This document shows, one piece after another, positions 33,337 through 42,762 of a stretch of DNA of 64,000 nt. Location of the stretch: positions 1-64,000 of the forward strand of contig NZ_CALPDH010000002.1 in the NCBI RefSeq assembly GCF_943193215.1, in the 5' to 3' direction. Both the position numbers and the translations under genes were made by a program. The DNA is from Acetatifactor aquisgranensis. Its GTDB lineage: Bacteria > Bacillota > Clostridia > Lachnospirales > Lachnospiraceae. The notes under the pieces were generated by a model. It saw only the letters and a program-made list of their open reading frames with translations. It was not told the DNA's origin and did not search any database. The number at the start of each line of letters is the position of its first letter. Position 1 is the stretch's first letter.

Positions 33337-35098
33337 GGAACAGAAAAAGACGGCAAAGAAGAGCGGCCAGATGGCCGCCATGCGCCAGGTGCTGAACTAC
33401 ATCCGCAGATACTGGCTGATGGTAGGCCTGTCGCTGGCGCTGGCGGCAGTGACGGTGGTGCTGACCCTCTATATCCCCATCCTCACAGGGGACGCGGTGG
33501 ATCTGCTCCTGGGGAAAGGCGCGGTGGACTTCGCGGGCGTCTTCTCCGTCATGAAAAAGATTGCCATTGCCATGATTATCACAGCGGTGGCCCAGTGGGT
33601 GATGAACACCTGCAACAACCATATCACCTATCATGTGGTAAAGGACATCCGAGAGGACGCCTTTGAGCGTCTGGAGAAGCTGCCGCTGAAATACCTGGAC
33701 GCTCATGCTTACGGCGATATCGTCAGCCGCGTGGTGGCGGACGTGGACACCTTTGCGGACGGTCTGCTCATGGGCTTTACCCAGCTCTTCACCGGTGTGC
33801 TGACCATCATCGGCACCCTGATTTTCATGCTGATAACCAATGTGCCCATCGCGCTGGTGGTAGTGTGCATCACGCCGGTGTCTTTCCTGGTGGCGCGGTT
33901 CATCGCAACCCGGACTTACTCCATGTTCAAGCTCCAGTCGGAAATCCGCGGTGAGCAGACGTCCCTGATCGAGGAGACCATCGGGAACCAGAAAATCGTG
34001 AAGACTTTCTCCCGGGAGGAAGCAGTGAAGGCCCAGTTCGGAGAGATCAACGGCAGGCTCCAGGACTGCTCCCTGAAAGCGATTTTCTTCTCCTCCATCA
34101 CCAATCCGGCCACCCGCTTTGTCAACAGCCTGGTGTACGCGGGGGTGGGCATCTTCGGCGCTTTCGTGGCCATCCGGGGCGGCATCAGCGTGGGACGGTT
34201 GTCCTGTTTCCTGAGCTATGCCAACCAGTACACCAAGCCTTTCAATGAGATATCCGGCGTGGTGACGGAGCTGCAGAACGCTCTGGCCTGCGCCGCCAGG
34301 ATTTTTGAGCTGATAGAGGAGGAGCCACAGGTGCCGGACGCGGCGGACGCCAAGGTGCTGACGAACGCCACAGGCAACGTGGCGCTGGAGAACGTACATT
34401 TCAGCTATGTGCCCGACAAAAAACTGATTCAGGACTTTAACCTGACGGTAAAACCCGGCCAGAGGGTGGCCATCGTAGGCCCCACCGGCTGCGGCAAGAC
34501 CACGGTGATCAATCTGCTGATGCGCTTCTATGACGTGGACAGCGGGCGGATTACGGTGGACGGCACGGATATCCGGGACATCACCCGGGGAAGCCTGCGG
34601 ACCAGCTACGGCATGGTGCTCCAGGAGACCTGGCTGCGCAGCGGCACCATCCGGGACAACATCCGCATGGGCAAGCCCGAAGCCACGGAGGACGAGGTGG
34701 TTCAGGCGGCCAAGGCGGCCCATGCCCACAGCTTCATCAAGCGCCTGCCACAGGGGTACGATACCGTCATCACAGAGGACGGCGGCAGCCTGTCCCAGGG
34801 ACAGAAGCAGCTGCTGTGCATCGCCAGGGTGATGCTCTGCCTGCCGCCCATGCTGATCCTGGACGAGGCCACTTCTTCCATCGACACCCGCACGGAGATG
34901 CGGATCCAGAACGCTTTCGCCAGGATGATGGAGGGCAGGACCAGCTTCATCGTGGCCCACAGGCTCTCCACCATCCAGGAGGCGGACATTATCCTGGTGA
35001 TGAAGGACGGCAACATCATCGAGCAGGGGAACCACGAGAGCCTGTTGGCGAAGAAGGGATTTTATGCGGATCTTTATAATTCACAGTTTGCGATTTAG
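33323..35098 (+). CDS. Heterodimeric ABC exporter subunit B (catalytic)
   Basis: The 591-aa half-transporter has six membrane helices and an ATPase domain with Walker A GPTGCGKTT, Walker B LILDEATSSID with intact Glu, and H-loop VAHRLST. Its signature is LSQGQKQ instead of LSGGQ, as expected for the partner of the degenerate site. With the preceding gene it forms a typical asymmetric exporter. AAAGGAGG lies inside the preceding gene just before ATG 33323. A strong terminator follows the stop. Confidence 0.93.
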   Translation: MAADKEQKKTAKKSGQMAAMRQVLNYIRRYWLMVGLSLALAAVTVVLTLYIPILTGDAVDLLLGKGAVDFAGVFSVMKKIAIAMIITAVAQWVMNTCNNHITYHVVKDIREDAFERLEKLPLKYLDAHAYGDIVSRVVADVDTFADGLLMGFTQLFTGVLTIIGTLIFMLITNVPIALVVVCITPVSFLVARFIATRTYSMFKLQSEIRGEQTSLIEETIGNQKIVKTFSREEAVKAQFGEINGRLQDCSLKAIFFSSITNPATRFVNSLVYAGVGIFGAFVAIRGGISVGRLSCFLSYANQYTKPFNEISGVVTELQNALACAARIFELIEEEPQVPDAADAKVLTNATGNVALENVHFSYVPDKKLIQDFNLTVKPGQRVAIVGPTGCGKTTVINLLMRFYDVDSGRITVDGTDIRDITRGSLRTSYGMVLQETWLRSGTIRDNIRMGKPEATEDEVVQAAKAAHAHSFIKRLPQGYDTVITEDGGSLSQGQKQLLCIARVMLCLPPMLILDEATSSIDTRTEMRIQNAFARMMEGRTSFIVAHRLSTIQEADIILVMKDGNIIEQGNHESLLAKKGFYADLYNSQFAI

Positions 35099-35155
35099 AC
35101 GTCCTGTTGTGGGCGAATGCGCCATAGAACGATAGGGGGCTGACATCTCGGTTTT

Positions 35156-35188
35156 CTGCCGGATGGCTTTGGGCTGTCCGGCAGTTTT
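35156..35188 (+). terminator. Terminator of the ABC exporter operon
   Basis: Perfect 8-bp arms CTGCCGGA/TCCGGCAG with a 13-base loop, then TTTT. Confidence 0.85.
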
Positions 35189-35391
35189 CGCGTTTCTGCC
35201 GGGGCGCTGTGAGGGGCGGAGGCTAATCCGTGTATTTTTCAAGATAATGTTTTGAAATATGAGAGACGCTTAAGAATCGACGCCAATCAGCCGATACATA
35301 CCTATATAGGAAGCATCGAAACCGTTGTCGCTGGCAGCCCGGCATTTCGTATGTTTTGCTGTCAGTTGGAGAAAATAAGCGAGGGGGAGCC

Positions 35392-36324
35392 ATGAACGTA
35401 CAGAATAATATAACCGTTTTCAGCGGAGACACAAGGAACAACGCGCAGGCGGAGTGGGCGAATAAGGAAGCCACGGAGTCCTGCGACAAAAAGAGCAAGA
35501 CCATATACGCGGGAGATTTCCTGAAGGAGTTCCCTCTGCGGGAGAGGATACAGCAGAAGAAGTCCGAAGCCCAGCAGCGGGCCCTGAAGATCGTGAGCGA
35601 TGCCTGGGGCATGGACAAGCAGATTGACGATGAAATCAAGGTGCGCGAGGAGGAGTCCAAGGTGCTTCAGGAGGATAACCAGGAGGCCCTTGAGAACCTG
35701 AAGGACGTCAACCAAAGGATGGAAGAGCTTCGGGACGCTTTCGGCATAAGCCCGGACAGCGAGGAGCAGCAGGAGCTGGAGCGCATCATGCAAATGCGGA
35801 AATCCCCCACGGTGAGCCTGGAAGAGATGGAACTCACGGAATATCAGAAGCGCGCGCTGGCGCTGGAGGACGAGGCGACGTTTTACAGGAAGCAGATTGC
35901 GGCCAACAACGGCAAGATTCTGGAGAACAGCGAGGTAAATGCGGCTATCCGGAAAGAGCGCGTCAAGTCCCATGCCATGGTGGACGCCCGGAAGGACGCG
36001 GAGGAGGTCATGGACGCCTCACGGGATACCGCCATCGGCCTGGTGATGGAGGAGGCCAAGGAGCATCTGGACGAGGAGCAGGAGAAGCGGGAAGAGCAGG
36101 CCGAGGCCATCGAGGAGAAGAAGGAAGAGCAGGAGGAGATCCAGGAGAAGCGGGACGAGAGAGAGGAAGAGCTGGAAGAGCTGATAAAAGACATGCCCGT
36201 GGAGGAGATGACGGATCTGCAGCAGACCATGGATGAGGTCAAGCAGCAGATTCAGAAAGTCCTGAACGAAGTGAACCTGGCGGCGGAGGACATCAAAGGC
36301 GCGAAGGTGGACATGACGGTGTAG
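35392..36324 (+). CDS. Acidic coiled-coil protein of unknown function
   Basis: The 310-aa protein is mostly alpha-helical and highly charged: long heptad stretches lie at about residues 70-120 and 195-275 (EEAKEHLDEEQEKREEQAEA), with no membrane segment or signal peptide. Its short non-helical start (NNITVFSGDTRNN) recurs in the frame at 36350, so the head may be a module. GAGGGGGAG precedes ATG 35392. It is transcribed alone. The family is not recognised; such proteins can be structural or scaffold proteins, but nothing here proves it. Confidence 0.65.
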   Translation: MNVQNNITVFSGDTRNNAQAEWANKEATESCDKKSKTIYAGDFLKEFPLRERIQQKKSEAQQRALKIVSDAWGMDKQIDDEIKVREEESKVLQEDNQEALENLKDVNQRMEELRDAFGISPDSEEQQELERIMQMRKSPTVSLEEMELTEYQKRALALEDEATFYRKQIAANNGKILENSEVNAAIRKERVKSHAMVDARKDAEEVMDASRDTAIGLVMEEAKEHLDEEQEKREEQAEAIEEKKEEQEEIQEKRDEREEELEELIKDMPVEEMTDLQQTMDEVKQQIQKVLNEVNLAAEDIKGAKVDMTV

Positions 36325-36349
36325 TGTAAGCGCGGCGTAGAGACGAGAC

Positions 36350-36559
36350 GTGGAATCTCCGGAGAGGGACGGACTGGAAATACGGAATAACGTCACGATT
36401 TTTATGGGAGATGCGCATAGCGGCGCGGGCAGAGACAGGGAAGGAAAGCAGGCTTTCCGGTGGGAAGAGCAGGGGGTAGTCCTGAGAATGGGAAGACGAG
36501 CCGGAAGAACGAAATTCCTGAGTTTCAGCCCGCAGTCCGTGGAAATGAAAATGAGATAA
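36350..36559 (+). pseudogene. Decayed paralogue of the N-terminus of the coiled-coil protein
   Basis: From GTG 36350 a 69-codon frame contains IRNNVTIFMGDAHSG and RDREGKQA, which parallels QNNITVFSGDTRNN and ANKEA of the preceding gene. The rest has no coiled coil. It looks like a truncated tandem duplicate, 25 bp downstream of the intact gene. No ribosome site is clear. Confidence 0.4.
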
Positions 36560-36579
36560 AATGCATATAATAAAGAATT

Positions 36580-36614
36580 AAAAAGGAACCCCATTTTATG
36601 GGATTCCTTTTTTA
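36580..36614. terminator. Bidirectional terminator
   Basis: AAAAAGGAAcCCCA and TGGGaTTCCTTTTT pair across a TTTTA loop and give a T run on both strands. It serves the plus-strand coiled-coil locus and the minus-strand tRNA. Confidence 0.9.
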
Positions 36615-36622
36615 CTAACCAG

Positions 36623-36695
36623 AGCGATAGACGGGACTCGAACCCGCGATTTCCACCTTGGCAAGGTGGCGCTCTACCAACTGAGCCACTATCGC
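36623..36695 (-). tRNA. tRNA-Gly (anticodon GCC)
   Basis: On the minus strand a full cloverleaf is visible: acceptor GCGATAG/CTATCGC, D-arm with AGTTGGTAGAGC, anticodon loop CTTGCCAAG within a 5-bp stem, and T-arm GCGGGTTCGAGTCCCGT. No CCA is encoded. The discriminator base is T on the tRNA strand. It has its own consensus promoter and terminator. Confidence 0.96.
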
Positions 36696-36728
36696 ATTCA
36701 TAAAACATATTCCCTACGAACAAAGAGA

Positions 36729-36757
36729 ATTATACTATGGAAATATTCATCTGTCAA
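36729..36757 (-). promoter_or_regulatory. tRNA-Gly promoter
   Basis: On the minus strand TTGACA (36752-36757), 17-bp spacer, TATAAT (36729-36734): both boxes are perfect. Confidence 0.93.
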
Positions 36758-36807
36758 CCGCTTTTTTAAAAAAATGATATAAAAGTATAAAAAAGTATAT
36801 GCCTGTG

Positions 36808-37836
36808 TCAATGCAGGAGTTTCCTGCGCAGCCAGCCGGAAAACTGTTTTTCGATAAGCCTCCAGCTGATCAGAGACAGGCCTGTGCTGACAGCGAATGC
36901 CACGGTTACCCCCAGAAACGTCCATGGGCTAAGCGCTGAGAAATCGAACAGGAATCTGTCCAGCAGCATCACGGGGTAATAATGCACCAGATAGAGGGAG
37001 AAGCTGATATCGCCAAGCCGGACCAAAGGGCCGGGAATCCTGTCATGGTACAGACCTGTGAGAAAGGCGCATAATACAATCACCATGGCGGGCAGCCCCC
37101 ATATGAGAGGTCTGTAAAAGCCAAGGACATTGATATAATTCTTGGTAATCACCAGCCCCGGAAATCCCGCCAAAAGCCCCCCGATTCCCAGAAAACTGCA
37201 AAATCCGGGCAGTTTTCCAGACTGGTATCGCCTGTACAGGCGTCGCGATATATAATAACAGAAAATGCCAAAGATAAACTCCAGCATCACAGGATTTCCA
37301 TAAAAAGTTAAAAATATCGGAGGGGCAGGCACCAGGTGGGCAGCCGCGATGACTCCCAGCAGAAACAGACTGCAGATAAGACCTCTGAATTTGTGGCTGA
37401 TCCGCATGGAAAGAAGAAACAATAGATAGAAGAAAATTTCACAGTTTACCGTCCACCCGATGCGCATCAGAGGCTGGATCGCCCCATTACCAATATCAAA
37501 AGGAAGAAACAGGAGGCTTTTCGAAAGAAAAGCCGGTTCAGCCTTTGTCTGCTGGAACATGCCCGGAAACAGCACCAGGAGCAGATAAGTGCCGATGGTC
37601 ATAAGATAATAGAGCGGCAGGATACGGATCAGCCGTTTGCGCAGGAAATACCTGGTGTCCGTGTGGGTGGAAAACATAATCATAAAGCCGCTGATACAGA
37701 AGAAGATATCCACGCCGAAAGCGCCGCAGCCCAGGAACCGGATGTGCTCCAGCACGATAAAGAGGGCTGTGATACCGCGCAGCGCCTGAATGCTGTCAAA
37801 GTGTAATTGATGAAAATTTATTTCTTTGTCTATCAT
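36808..37836 (-). CDS. Acyltransferase-3 family membrane protein
   Basis: The 342-aa protein has about ten hydrophobic helices and the family motif near its start (SIQALRGITALFIVLEHI, with the catalytic His). FGVDIFFCISGFMI and RKRLIRILPLYYLM follow. This family O-acetylates or O-succinylates surface polysaccharides or peptidoglycan. ATG 37836 with AAGAGGAA is preferred to ATG 37857, which lacks a ribosome site. It is a single minus-strand gene next to the tRNA; no polysaccharide cluster is adjacent, so its target is open. Confidence 0.88.
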   Translation of the reverse strand: MIDKEINFHQLHFDSIQALRGITALFIVLEHIRFLGCGAFGVDIFFCISGFMIMFSTHTDTRYFLRKRLIRILPLYYLMTIGTYLLLVLFPGMFQQTKAEPAFLSKSLLFLPFDIGNGAIQPLMRIGWTVNCEIFFYLLFLLSMRISHKFRGLICSLFLLGVIAAAHLVPAPPIFLTFYGNPVMLEFIFGIFCYYISRRLYRRYQSGKLPGFCSFLGIGGLLAGFPGLVITKNYINVLGFYRPLIWGLPAMVIVLCAFLTGLYHDRIPGPLVRLGDISFSLYLVHYYPVMLLDRFLFDFSALSPWTFLGVTVAFAVSTGLSLISWRLIEKQFSGWLRRKLLH

Positions 37837-37923
37837 GAAATTCCTCTTCCTGCCCATTTGCTTCTTCTATTGTAGCACATGGAGGATAACAGGGCAATAT
37901 TTTACTTTTCGGCTACTTTTCTC

Positions 37924-37952
37924 TTGCGATAAACAAAAGAACATACTAAAAT
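37924..37952 (+). promoter_or_regulatory. Possible promoter of the beta-CASP nuclease gene
   Basis: TTGCGA at 37924-37929, 17-bp spacer, TAAAAT at 37947-37952. The rest of the 246-bp gap shows no further structure. Confidence 0.45.
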
Positions 37953-38081
37953 GGAACTATACAACTTTATGAGGCTGTAATTGCGCCATACTGCGGACGG
38001 GATTCGCGGCAGGTTTTACCGGCGTGTGGTATCAATAAGAGGAGCGGTAGAGATGTGGTGCTGGAATAGGAGGTGTATTTT

Positions 38082-39683
38082 ATGAAGCTGATTTTTGTAG
38101 GTGCGGACCATGAAGTGACAGGAAGCTGCCACTACCTGGAGGCAGGCGGCAGGCATATACTGGTGGACTGCGGCATGGAGCAGGGAGTGAATGTGTTCGA
38201 GAACGTGCCTCTGCCGGTGGACGAGGGGCTGATTGATTATGTGCTGCTGACCCATGCGCATATCGATCACACGGGCCTGCTGCCGCTTCTGTACGCGAAA
38301 GGCTTCCGTGGGCAGGTGTATGCCACCGAGGCCACGGCGGATCTGTGCAGCATCATGCTCCGCGACTGTGCCCATATCCAGATGATGGAGGCAGAGTGGA
38401 AGAACAGGAAAGCCAAGAGGACCGAGAGCCTTGCGGCAGTGGAGCCTCTCTATACCATGGAGGACGCGGAGGGAATCATCAAGCGGATTATTCCCTGCCA
38501 TTATGATACAGAGGTGAAGATCTGTGATGAGATGACCATACGTTTTACGGACATCGGGCATCTGTTAGGCTCGGCCAGCATCGAAGTGTGGCTGACAGAA
38601 GACGGACATACGAAGAAAATCGTATTTTCAGGAGACGTGGGCAACAAAAATCAGCCTCTGCTCCGCAATCCGATCCACACGAAAGAAGCGGATTATGTGG
38701 TCATGGAGTCTACATACGGCGACAGGCTCCATGCAGCGGAGAATCCGGATTATGTGCATGAACTGGCGGCAATCCTGAAGGAAACTTTCGACAGAGGCGG
38801 CAATGTGGTCATCCCCTCCTTTGCTGTGGGGCGCACCCAGGAAATGCTGTATTTCCTGCGCAAAATCAAGGTGGCTGGCTTGGTGAAAGGGCATGAGAAT
38901 TTCCCGGTGTATGTGGACAGTCCCTTAGCCGTGGAGGCCACGGAGATTTTTCAGGAGAACCGCATGGAATGCTTTGCCGGGGATGCCCTGGAGATGGTAC
39001 AGGAGGGCATCAACCCCATTTCTTTCCCGGGCCTGAAGCTTTCCATCACCAGCGAGGAGTCCAAGGAAATCAACTTCATCGATACGCCTAAGGTCATCCT
39101 CTCGGCTTCCGGCATGTGCGAGGCCGGACGTATCAGGCATCATCTCAAGCACAACCTGTGGAGGCCGGAATGCACCATCCTTTTTGTGGGATATCAGGCG
39201 GTGGGAACTCTTGGACGCGCCATTGTGGACGGCGTGGACGAGGTGAAGCTGTTCGGCGAGTCCATACAGGTCCGTGCCGAGATAAAGAAGCTGGCGGGCA
39301 TGAGCGGCCACGCGGACAAGAATGGGCTGATAGACTGGATATGCGGCTTTGAGGAGAAACCAAGGAAAGTCTTTGTGGTACATGGCGAGGACAGTGTGTG
39401 CGCGGGCTTTGCGGAATGCCTGAAGATTGAGTATGGGCAGCGAACCTGTGCGCCCTACAGCGGGACGGTATTCGATTTGCTTTCCGGCAAGCTGGAATAT
39501 GAGGCAATGCCTGTGCCGGTGAAGAAGAAAGCAAAGGGCGCGCTGTCCACAGTCTACGCGAGACTGCTTGCCGCCGCCCAGAGGCTGCTTAACCTGGTCA
39601 AGAGGCTTGACGGCATGCCGAACAAGGATATGGGTAAATTCGCAGACCAGATTAACTCCCTCTGCGATAAATGGGAGCGGTAA
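38082..39683 (+). CDS. MBL-fold beta-CASP RNA-processing nuclease
   Basis: The 533-aa protein combines a metallo-beta-lactamase core (HAHIDHTG at about residues 64-71; DIGHLLGSASIE; FSGDVG), a beta-CASP cap (VVIPSFAVGRTQEML, ILSASGMCEAGRI) and a C-terminal KKLAGMSGHADKNGL motif. This domain order is that of CPSF-73/YSH1-like RNA exonucleases rather than RNase J. RNA processing or turnover is the expected role. A strong AGGAGGT stands 8 bases before ATG 38082. The final 60 residues are a helical extension. It lies 31 bp before folA. Confidence 0.9.
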   Translation: MKLIFVGADHEVTGSCHYLEAGGRHILVDCGMEQGVNVFENVPLPVDEGLIDYVLLTHAHIDHTGLLPLLYAKGFRGQVYATEATADLCSIMLRDCAHIQMMEAEWKNRKAKRTESLAAVEPLYTMEDAEGIIKRIIPCHYDTEVKICDEMTIRFTDIGHLLGSASIEVWLTEDGHTKKIVFSGDVGNKNQPLLRNPIHTKEADYVVMESTYGDRLHAAENPDYVHELAAILKETFDRGGNVVIPSFAVGRTQEMLYFLRKIKVAGLVKGHENFPVYVDSPLAVEATEIFQENRMECFAGDALEMVQEGINPISFPGLKLSITSEESKEINFIDTPKVILSASGMCEAGRIRHHLKHNLWRPECTILFVGYQAVGTLGRAIVDGVDEVKLFGESIQVRAEIKKLAGMSGHADKNGLIDWICGFEEKPRKVFVVHGEDSVCAGFAECLKIEYGQRTCAPYSGTVFDLLSGKLEYEAMPVPVKKKAKGALSTVYARLLAAAQRLLNLVKRLDGMPNKDMGKFADQINSLCDKWER

Positions 39684-39714
39684 TCGGCAGGAAACGGGAT
39701 AGGAGACATAAGGG

Positions 39715-40206
39715 ATGAATATCATAGCGGCAGTAGACAGAAACTGGGCTATCGGAAAGAATGGCAGGCTGCTTGTCAGCATACCCAACGACCAGAAACG
39801 TTTCAGGGAGGAGACCATCGGCAAGGTAGTGATATTAGGCCGCAGGACCCTGCAGACCTTTCCCCAGGGAATGCCCCTGCAGGGACGGACGAACATCATT
39901 CTTTCTAAAGACAAGGACTACCGGGTCAAAGGAGCGGCAGTAGTCCATTCCATAGAGGAGCTGCTGCGGGAGCTGGAGAGTTATCCGCCTGAGGATGTCT
40001 ACTGCATCGGAGGAGAGAGCGCCTACACACAGCTGCTGCCTTACTGCGATACGGCCCATATCACCATGATAGACCACGTTTATGAGGCGGATGCCCATTT
40101 CCCCAACCTGGACAGGGATCCGGAGTGGGAGATTACAGCCGACAGCGACGAGCAGACTTACTTCGATATCGCCTATACTTTTTTGAAGTACGAGAGGAAG
40201 AAATAA
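39715..40206 (+). CDS. folA: Dihydrofolate reductase
   Basis: The 163-aa enzyme reduces dihydrofolate with NADPH. Recognisable are MNIIAAVDRNWAIGKNGRLL (substrate and cofactor loop), the acidic residue in SIPNDQKRF, VVILGRRTLQTFP, and the YCIGGESAYTQLLP nucleotide site. The usual Pro-x-Asp-Met-x-x-F segment is written PNDQKRF, a normal variation. AGGAGACATAAGG precedes ATG 39715. No thyA adjoins it. Confidence 0.93.
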   Translation: MNIIAAVDRNWAIGKNGRLLVSIPNDQKRFREETIGKVVILGRRTLQTFPQGMPLQGRTNIILSKDKDYRVKGAAVVHSIEELLRELESYPPEDVYCIGGESAYTQLLPYCDTAHITMIDHVYEADAHFPNLDRDPEWEITADSDEQTYFDIAYTFLKYERKK

Positions 40207-40218
40207 GGCAAAAAAATA

Positions 40219-40247
40219 TTGACTTTTGGCCGGAAAAGTATAATAAT
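40219..40247 (+). promoter_or_regulatory. ilvE promoter
   Basis: TTGACT at 40219-40224, 17-bp spacer, AATAAT at 40242-40247, overlapping a TATAAT at 40239 that would give a spacer of only 14. Confidence 0.6.
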
Positions 40248-40283
40248 TGTGTAAAGTAAAAATGTTGAAAGAAGGTACGGCAA

Positions 40284-41309
40284 GTGGAGAAGAAAAATAT
40301 CGACTGGAGCAATATTGGCTTTGGATATATTCAGACGGAAAAGAGATATGTCTCTTATTATAAGGAGGGCGACTGGGACCATGGCAGCCTGACAGAGGAT
40401 GCGAACATTGTCCTGAATGAGTGCGCAGGCGTCCTGCAGTACGCCCAGACCATATTTGAGGGCCTGAAAGCCTACACTACGGACGACGGGCGCATCGTGG
40501 CGTTTCGGCCTGACTTGAACGCGGAGCGCATGGCATCCTCCGCGGAGCACCTGGAGATGCCGGTGTTCCCTAAGGAGCGCTTTGTGGATGCGGTGACTGA
40601 GGTAGTGAAGGCTAACGCGGCTTATGTGCCTCCCTATGGCAGTGGCGCTACGCTGTATATCCGTCCCTATATGTTCGGTTCCAATTCCGTTATCGGCGTA
40701 AAGCCGGCGAATGAGTACCAGTTCCGTATTTTCTGCACGCCGGTAGGACCCTATTTCAAAGGCGGCGCGAAGCCCCTGACCATCTGCGTCAGCGACTTTG
40801 ACCGGGCAGCGCCTCATGGGACAGGCCATATCAAGGCCGGCCTCAACTACGCTATGAGCCTGCATGCAATCGTGACAGCCCATAAGAACGGCTATGATGA
40901 GAATATGTATCTTGACCCCGGCACGCGCTCAAAAGTGGAGGAGACCGGCGGAGCCAACTTCCTCTTCGTGACAAAGGACGGAAAGGTAGTCACTCCTAAG
41001 TCGGACAGCATCCTTCCCTCCATCACCCGCCGTTCTCTCATGCATGTGGCGAAAGAGTATCTGGGCCTGGAGGCTGAAGAGCGCGAGGTGTATCTGGATG
41101 AACTGACAGATTTCGCGGAGTGCGGACTCTGCGGTACGGCGGCTGTCATCTCCCCGGTGGGCAAGGTTGTGGACCACGGCAGGGAAATCTGTTTCCCCAG
41201 CGGCATGACGGAAATGGGACCTGTGACCAGGAAGCTGTATGATACGCTGACAGGTATCCAGATGGGCAGAATCGAGGCTCCCAAGGGCTGGATTCATGTA
41301 ATCGAATAG
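40284..41309 (+). CDS. ilvE: Branched-chain amino acid aminotransferase
   Basis: The 341-aa class IV PLP enzyme interconverts Leu/Ile/Val and their keto acids. Conserved blocks include QTIFEGLKAY, RPDLNAERM, YIRPYMFGS, the PLP lysine in GHIKAGLNYAMS, and VEETGGANFLFV. It matches the long-form BCAT group (about 340-360 aa). The start is GTG 40284 after GAAGGT; no ATG lies nearby. It is transcribed from its own promoter, apart from folA. Confidence 0.94.
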   Translation: MEKKNIDWSNIGFGYIQTEKRYVSYYKEGDWDHGSLTEDANIVLNECAGVLQYAQTIFEGLKAYTTDDGRIVAFRPDLNAERMASSAEHLEMPVFPKERFVDAVTEVVKANAAYVPPYGSGATLYIRPYMFGSNSVIGVKPANEYQFRIFCTPVGPYFKGGAKPLTICVSDFDRAAPHGTGHIKAGLNYAMSLHAIVTAHKNGYDENMYLDPGTRSKVEETGGANFLFVTKDGKVVTPKSDSILPSITRRSLMHVAKEYLGLEAEEREVYLDELTDFAECGLCGTAAVISPVGKVVDHGREICFPSGMTEMGPVTRKLYDTLTGIQMGRIEAPKGWIHVIE

Positions 41310-41323
41310 ACAATGATGAGATA

Positions 41324-41382
41324 GCCCATACTCCATAAGGGGTTTCCCTGTTCTGTGCAGGGGGCTTGCGCGGGGTATGGGC
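41324..41382 (+). terminator. Large branched hairpin after ilvE
   Basis: GCCCATAC and GTATGGGC pair across about 43 bases that hold an inner CCCTG/CAGGG stem. The following bases (AGATTTATC) are a poor T run, so termination is only likely. Confidence 0.4.
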
Positions 41383-41496
41383 AGATTTATCTGTAGCTGT
41401 CCGAACAGTGTCTTATGCGGGAGTCCGGGCGGCTTTTTTAGATTTTCTGTAAAGAGGTTGGTGTCACGGAAGATTTACTGAATAAGGATGATGCAA

Positions 41497-42615
41497 ATGA
41501 ATGTAGCAGACAGACATCCGGCAGGGGATGGCAGGCAGGGGCGGCAGAGGCTTGGCGGCAGATTGCGCAGACGGGCGGCCGCGCTGCTGTGTTGTACGCT
41601 TCTGGCCTTGGCGCCATTATCTGCCTGCGGGGATGAGAACAGCGCAAAGGTGGTGTTCACCACAGGCTTGGGCCCGGACGAGGTATTCCGCATCGGAAAC
41701 GGTGTCTGCACTGTGCCGGAGATGATGGTATATCTGACCAATACCCAGAATCAATACGAGAGCGTCTACGGCGCGGAAGTGTGGAACATTTCCGTGGAGG
41801 GGGTCACGCTGGAAGAGAATGTGAAAGATACCGTGCTGGCCAAAATCGCGCAGATTAAGACCATGTATCTGCTGGCCCAGGACAGGGAGGTTGCCCTGGA
41901 TGAGGCGGAAAGCGGCAGGGTGGAGCAGGCGGCAGCCGAATATTTCGCATCCCTGAATGAGCGGGAGGCGGAATTGATGGGCGTGGAGCAGAAGACTATA
42001 GAGCAGCTCTATGAAGAATATGCCCTGGCGGATAAAGTTTACCGTTATATCATACAGGATGTGACCCCGGAAATCAGCGATGACGAGGCCCGCACCATCA
42101 CGGTGCAGCATATCCTGCTGCGCACCTCAACGGAGGACGGGGCAGGGAACAGGGTGGACTATTCCCGGGAGCGGAAACAGGAGATTTACCGGAATGCCTG
42201 TGAGATACGCAGGGAGGCGGCGGAGGACGAGGCGGATTTTGTGGATCTGGCCACCCGCTACAGCGAGGATACTACAATCAGCTACTCGTTCGGAAAAGGG
42301 GAGATGGACCTTGCTTTTGAGGAGGCGGCGTTCTCCCTGGAGACCGGGGAGGTCAGCGAGGTAGTGGAGACGGAGGCGGGATATCATATCATCAAATGCC
42401 TCAGCACCTTTGACAGGGAGCAGACGGACCTGAACAAGCAGCAGATCGTGGAAGAGCGGCGCAGGGAGGTTTTCGGGCAGGAGTATGACGCTTTTGTGGA
42501 GACATTGGCGCGGCAGCTGAATGAGAAGGTATGGGATGAGGTCGCCCTGCTCCATGACGAAGCCGTGGAGACAAAGAGCTTTTTTGATGTCTACGCCAAG
42601 TATTTCCCGCAGTGA
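41497..42615 (+). CDS. Parvulin-type peptidyl-prolyl isomerase lipoprotein
   Basis: The roughly 372-aa protein has a basic N-terminus, a hydrophobic stretch (AALLCCTLLALAPLSAC) and a lipobox LSAC at about residue 44, so it should be a lipoprotein on the outer face of the membrane. After a helical chaperone region a parvulin domain begins VQHILLRT and includes FVDLATRYSED, GEMDLAFEEAAF and GYHIIKCL, as in PrsA. It probably helps secreted proteins fold. AAGGA lies 8 bases before ATG 41497; ATG 41488 overlaps that site. The N-terminal region before the hydrophobic core is unusually long and Arg-rich. Confidence 0.85.
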   Translation: MNVADRHPAGDGRQGRQRLGGRLRRRAAALLCCTLLALAPLSACGDENSAKVVFTTGLGPDEVFRIGNGVCTVPEMMVYLTNTQNQYESVYGAEVWNISVEGVTLEENVKDTVLAKIAQIKTMYLLAQDREVALDEAESGRVEQAAAEYFASLNEREAELMGVEQKTIEQLYEEYALADKVYRYIIQDVTPEISDDEARTITVQHILLRTSTEDGAGNRVDYSRERKQEIYRNACEIRREAAEDEADFVDLATRYSEDTTISYSFGKGEMDLAFEEAAFSLETGEVSEVVETEAGYHIIKCLSTFDREQTDLNKQQIVEERRREVFGQEYDAFVETLARQLNEKVWDEVALLHDEAVETKSFFDVYAKYFPQ

Positions 42616-42728
42616 GTTCTCAGAGATGGAAAGCCGTTTCCCGGAGGCTTGCAATGCTGTTTTCCGGTAGTTTAGAAAAATTTTAGAAAGCTGGAAATCC
42701 AGTGTTTTCAAGCATTTCCGGCATATTA

Positions 42729-42755
42729 TTAGCACTCGTTTAAAATGAGTGCTAA
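42729..42755. promoter_or_regulatory. CIRCE element (HrcA operator)
   Basis: Perfect TTAGCACTC-N9-GAGTGCTAA, ending 7 bp before the -35 box of htpG. HrcA bound here would repress the gene at normal temperature. Confidence 0.95.
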
Positions 42756-42762
42756 TTTTACC

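Noticed and set aside
33176..35035. A 619-codon minus-strand open frame
   Set aside because: It lies wholly opposite the ABC exporter gene, has a His/Gly/Arg-rich composition and no motif; a shadow of GC-rich codons.
40239..40244. TATAAT as the -10 box of ilvE
   Set aside because: It would leave only 14 bp to TTGACT; AATAAT three bases on gives 17 bp and is preferred.
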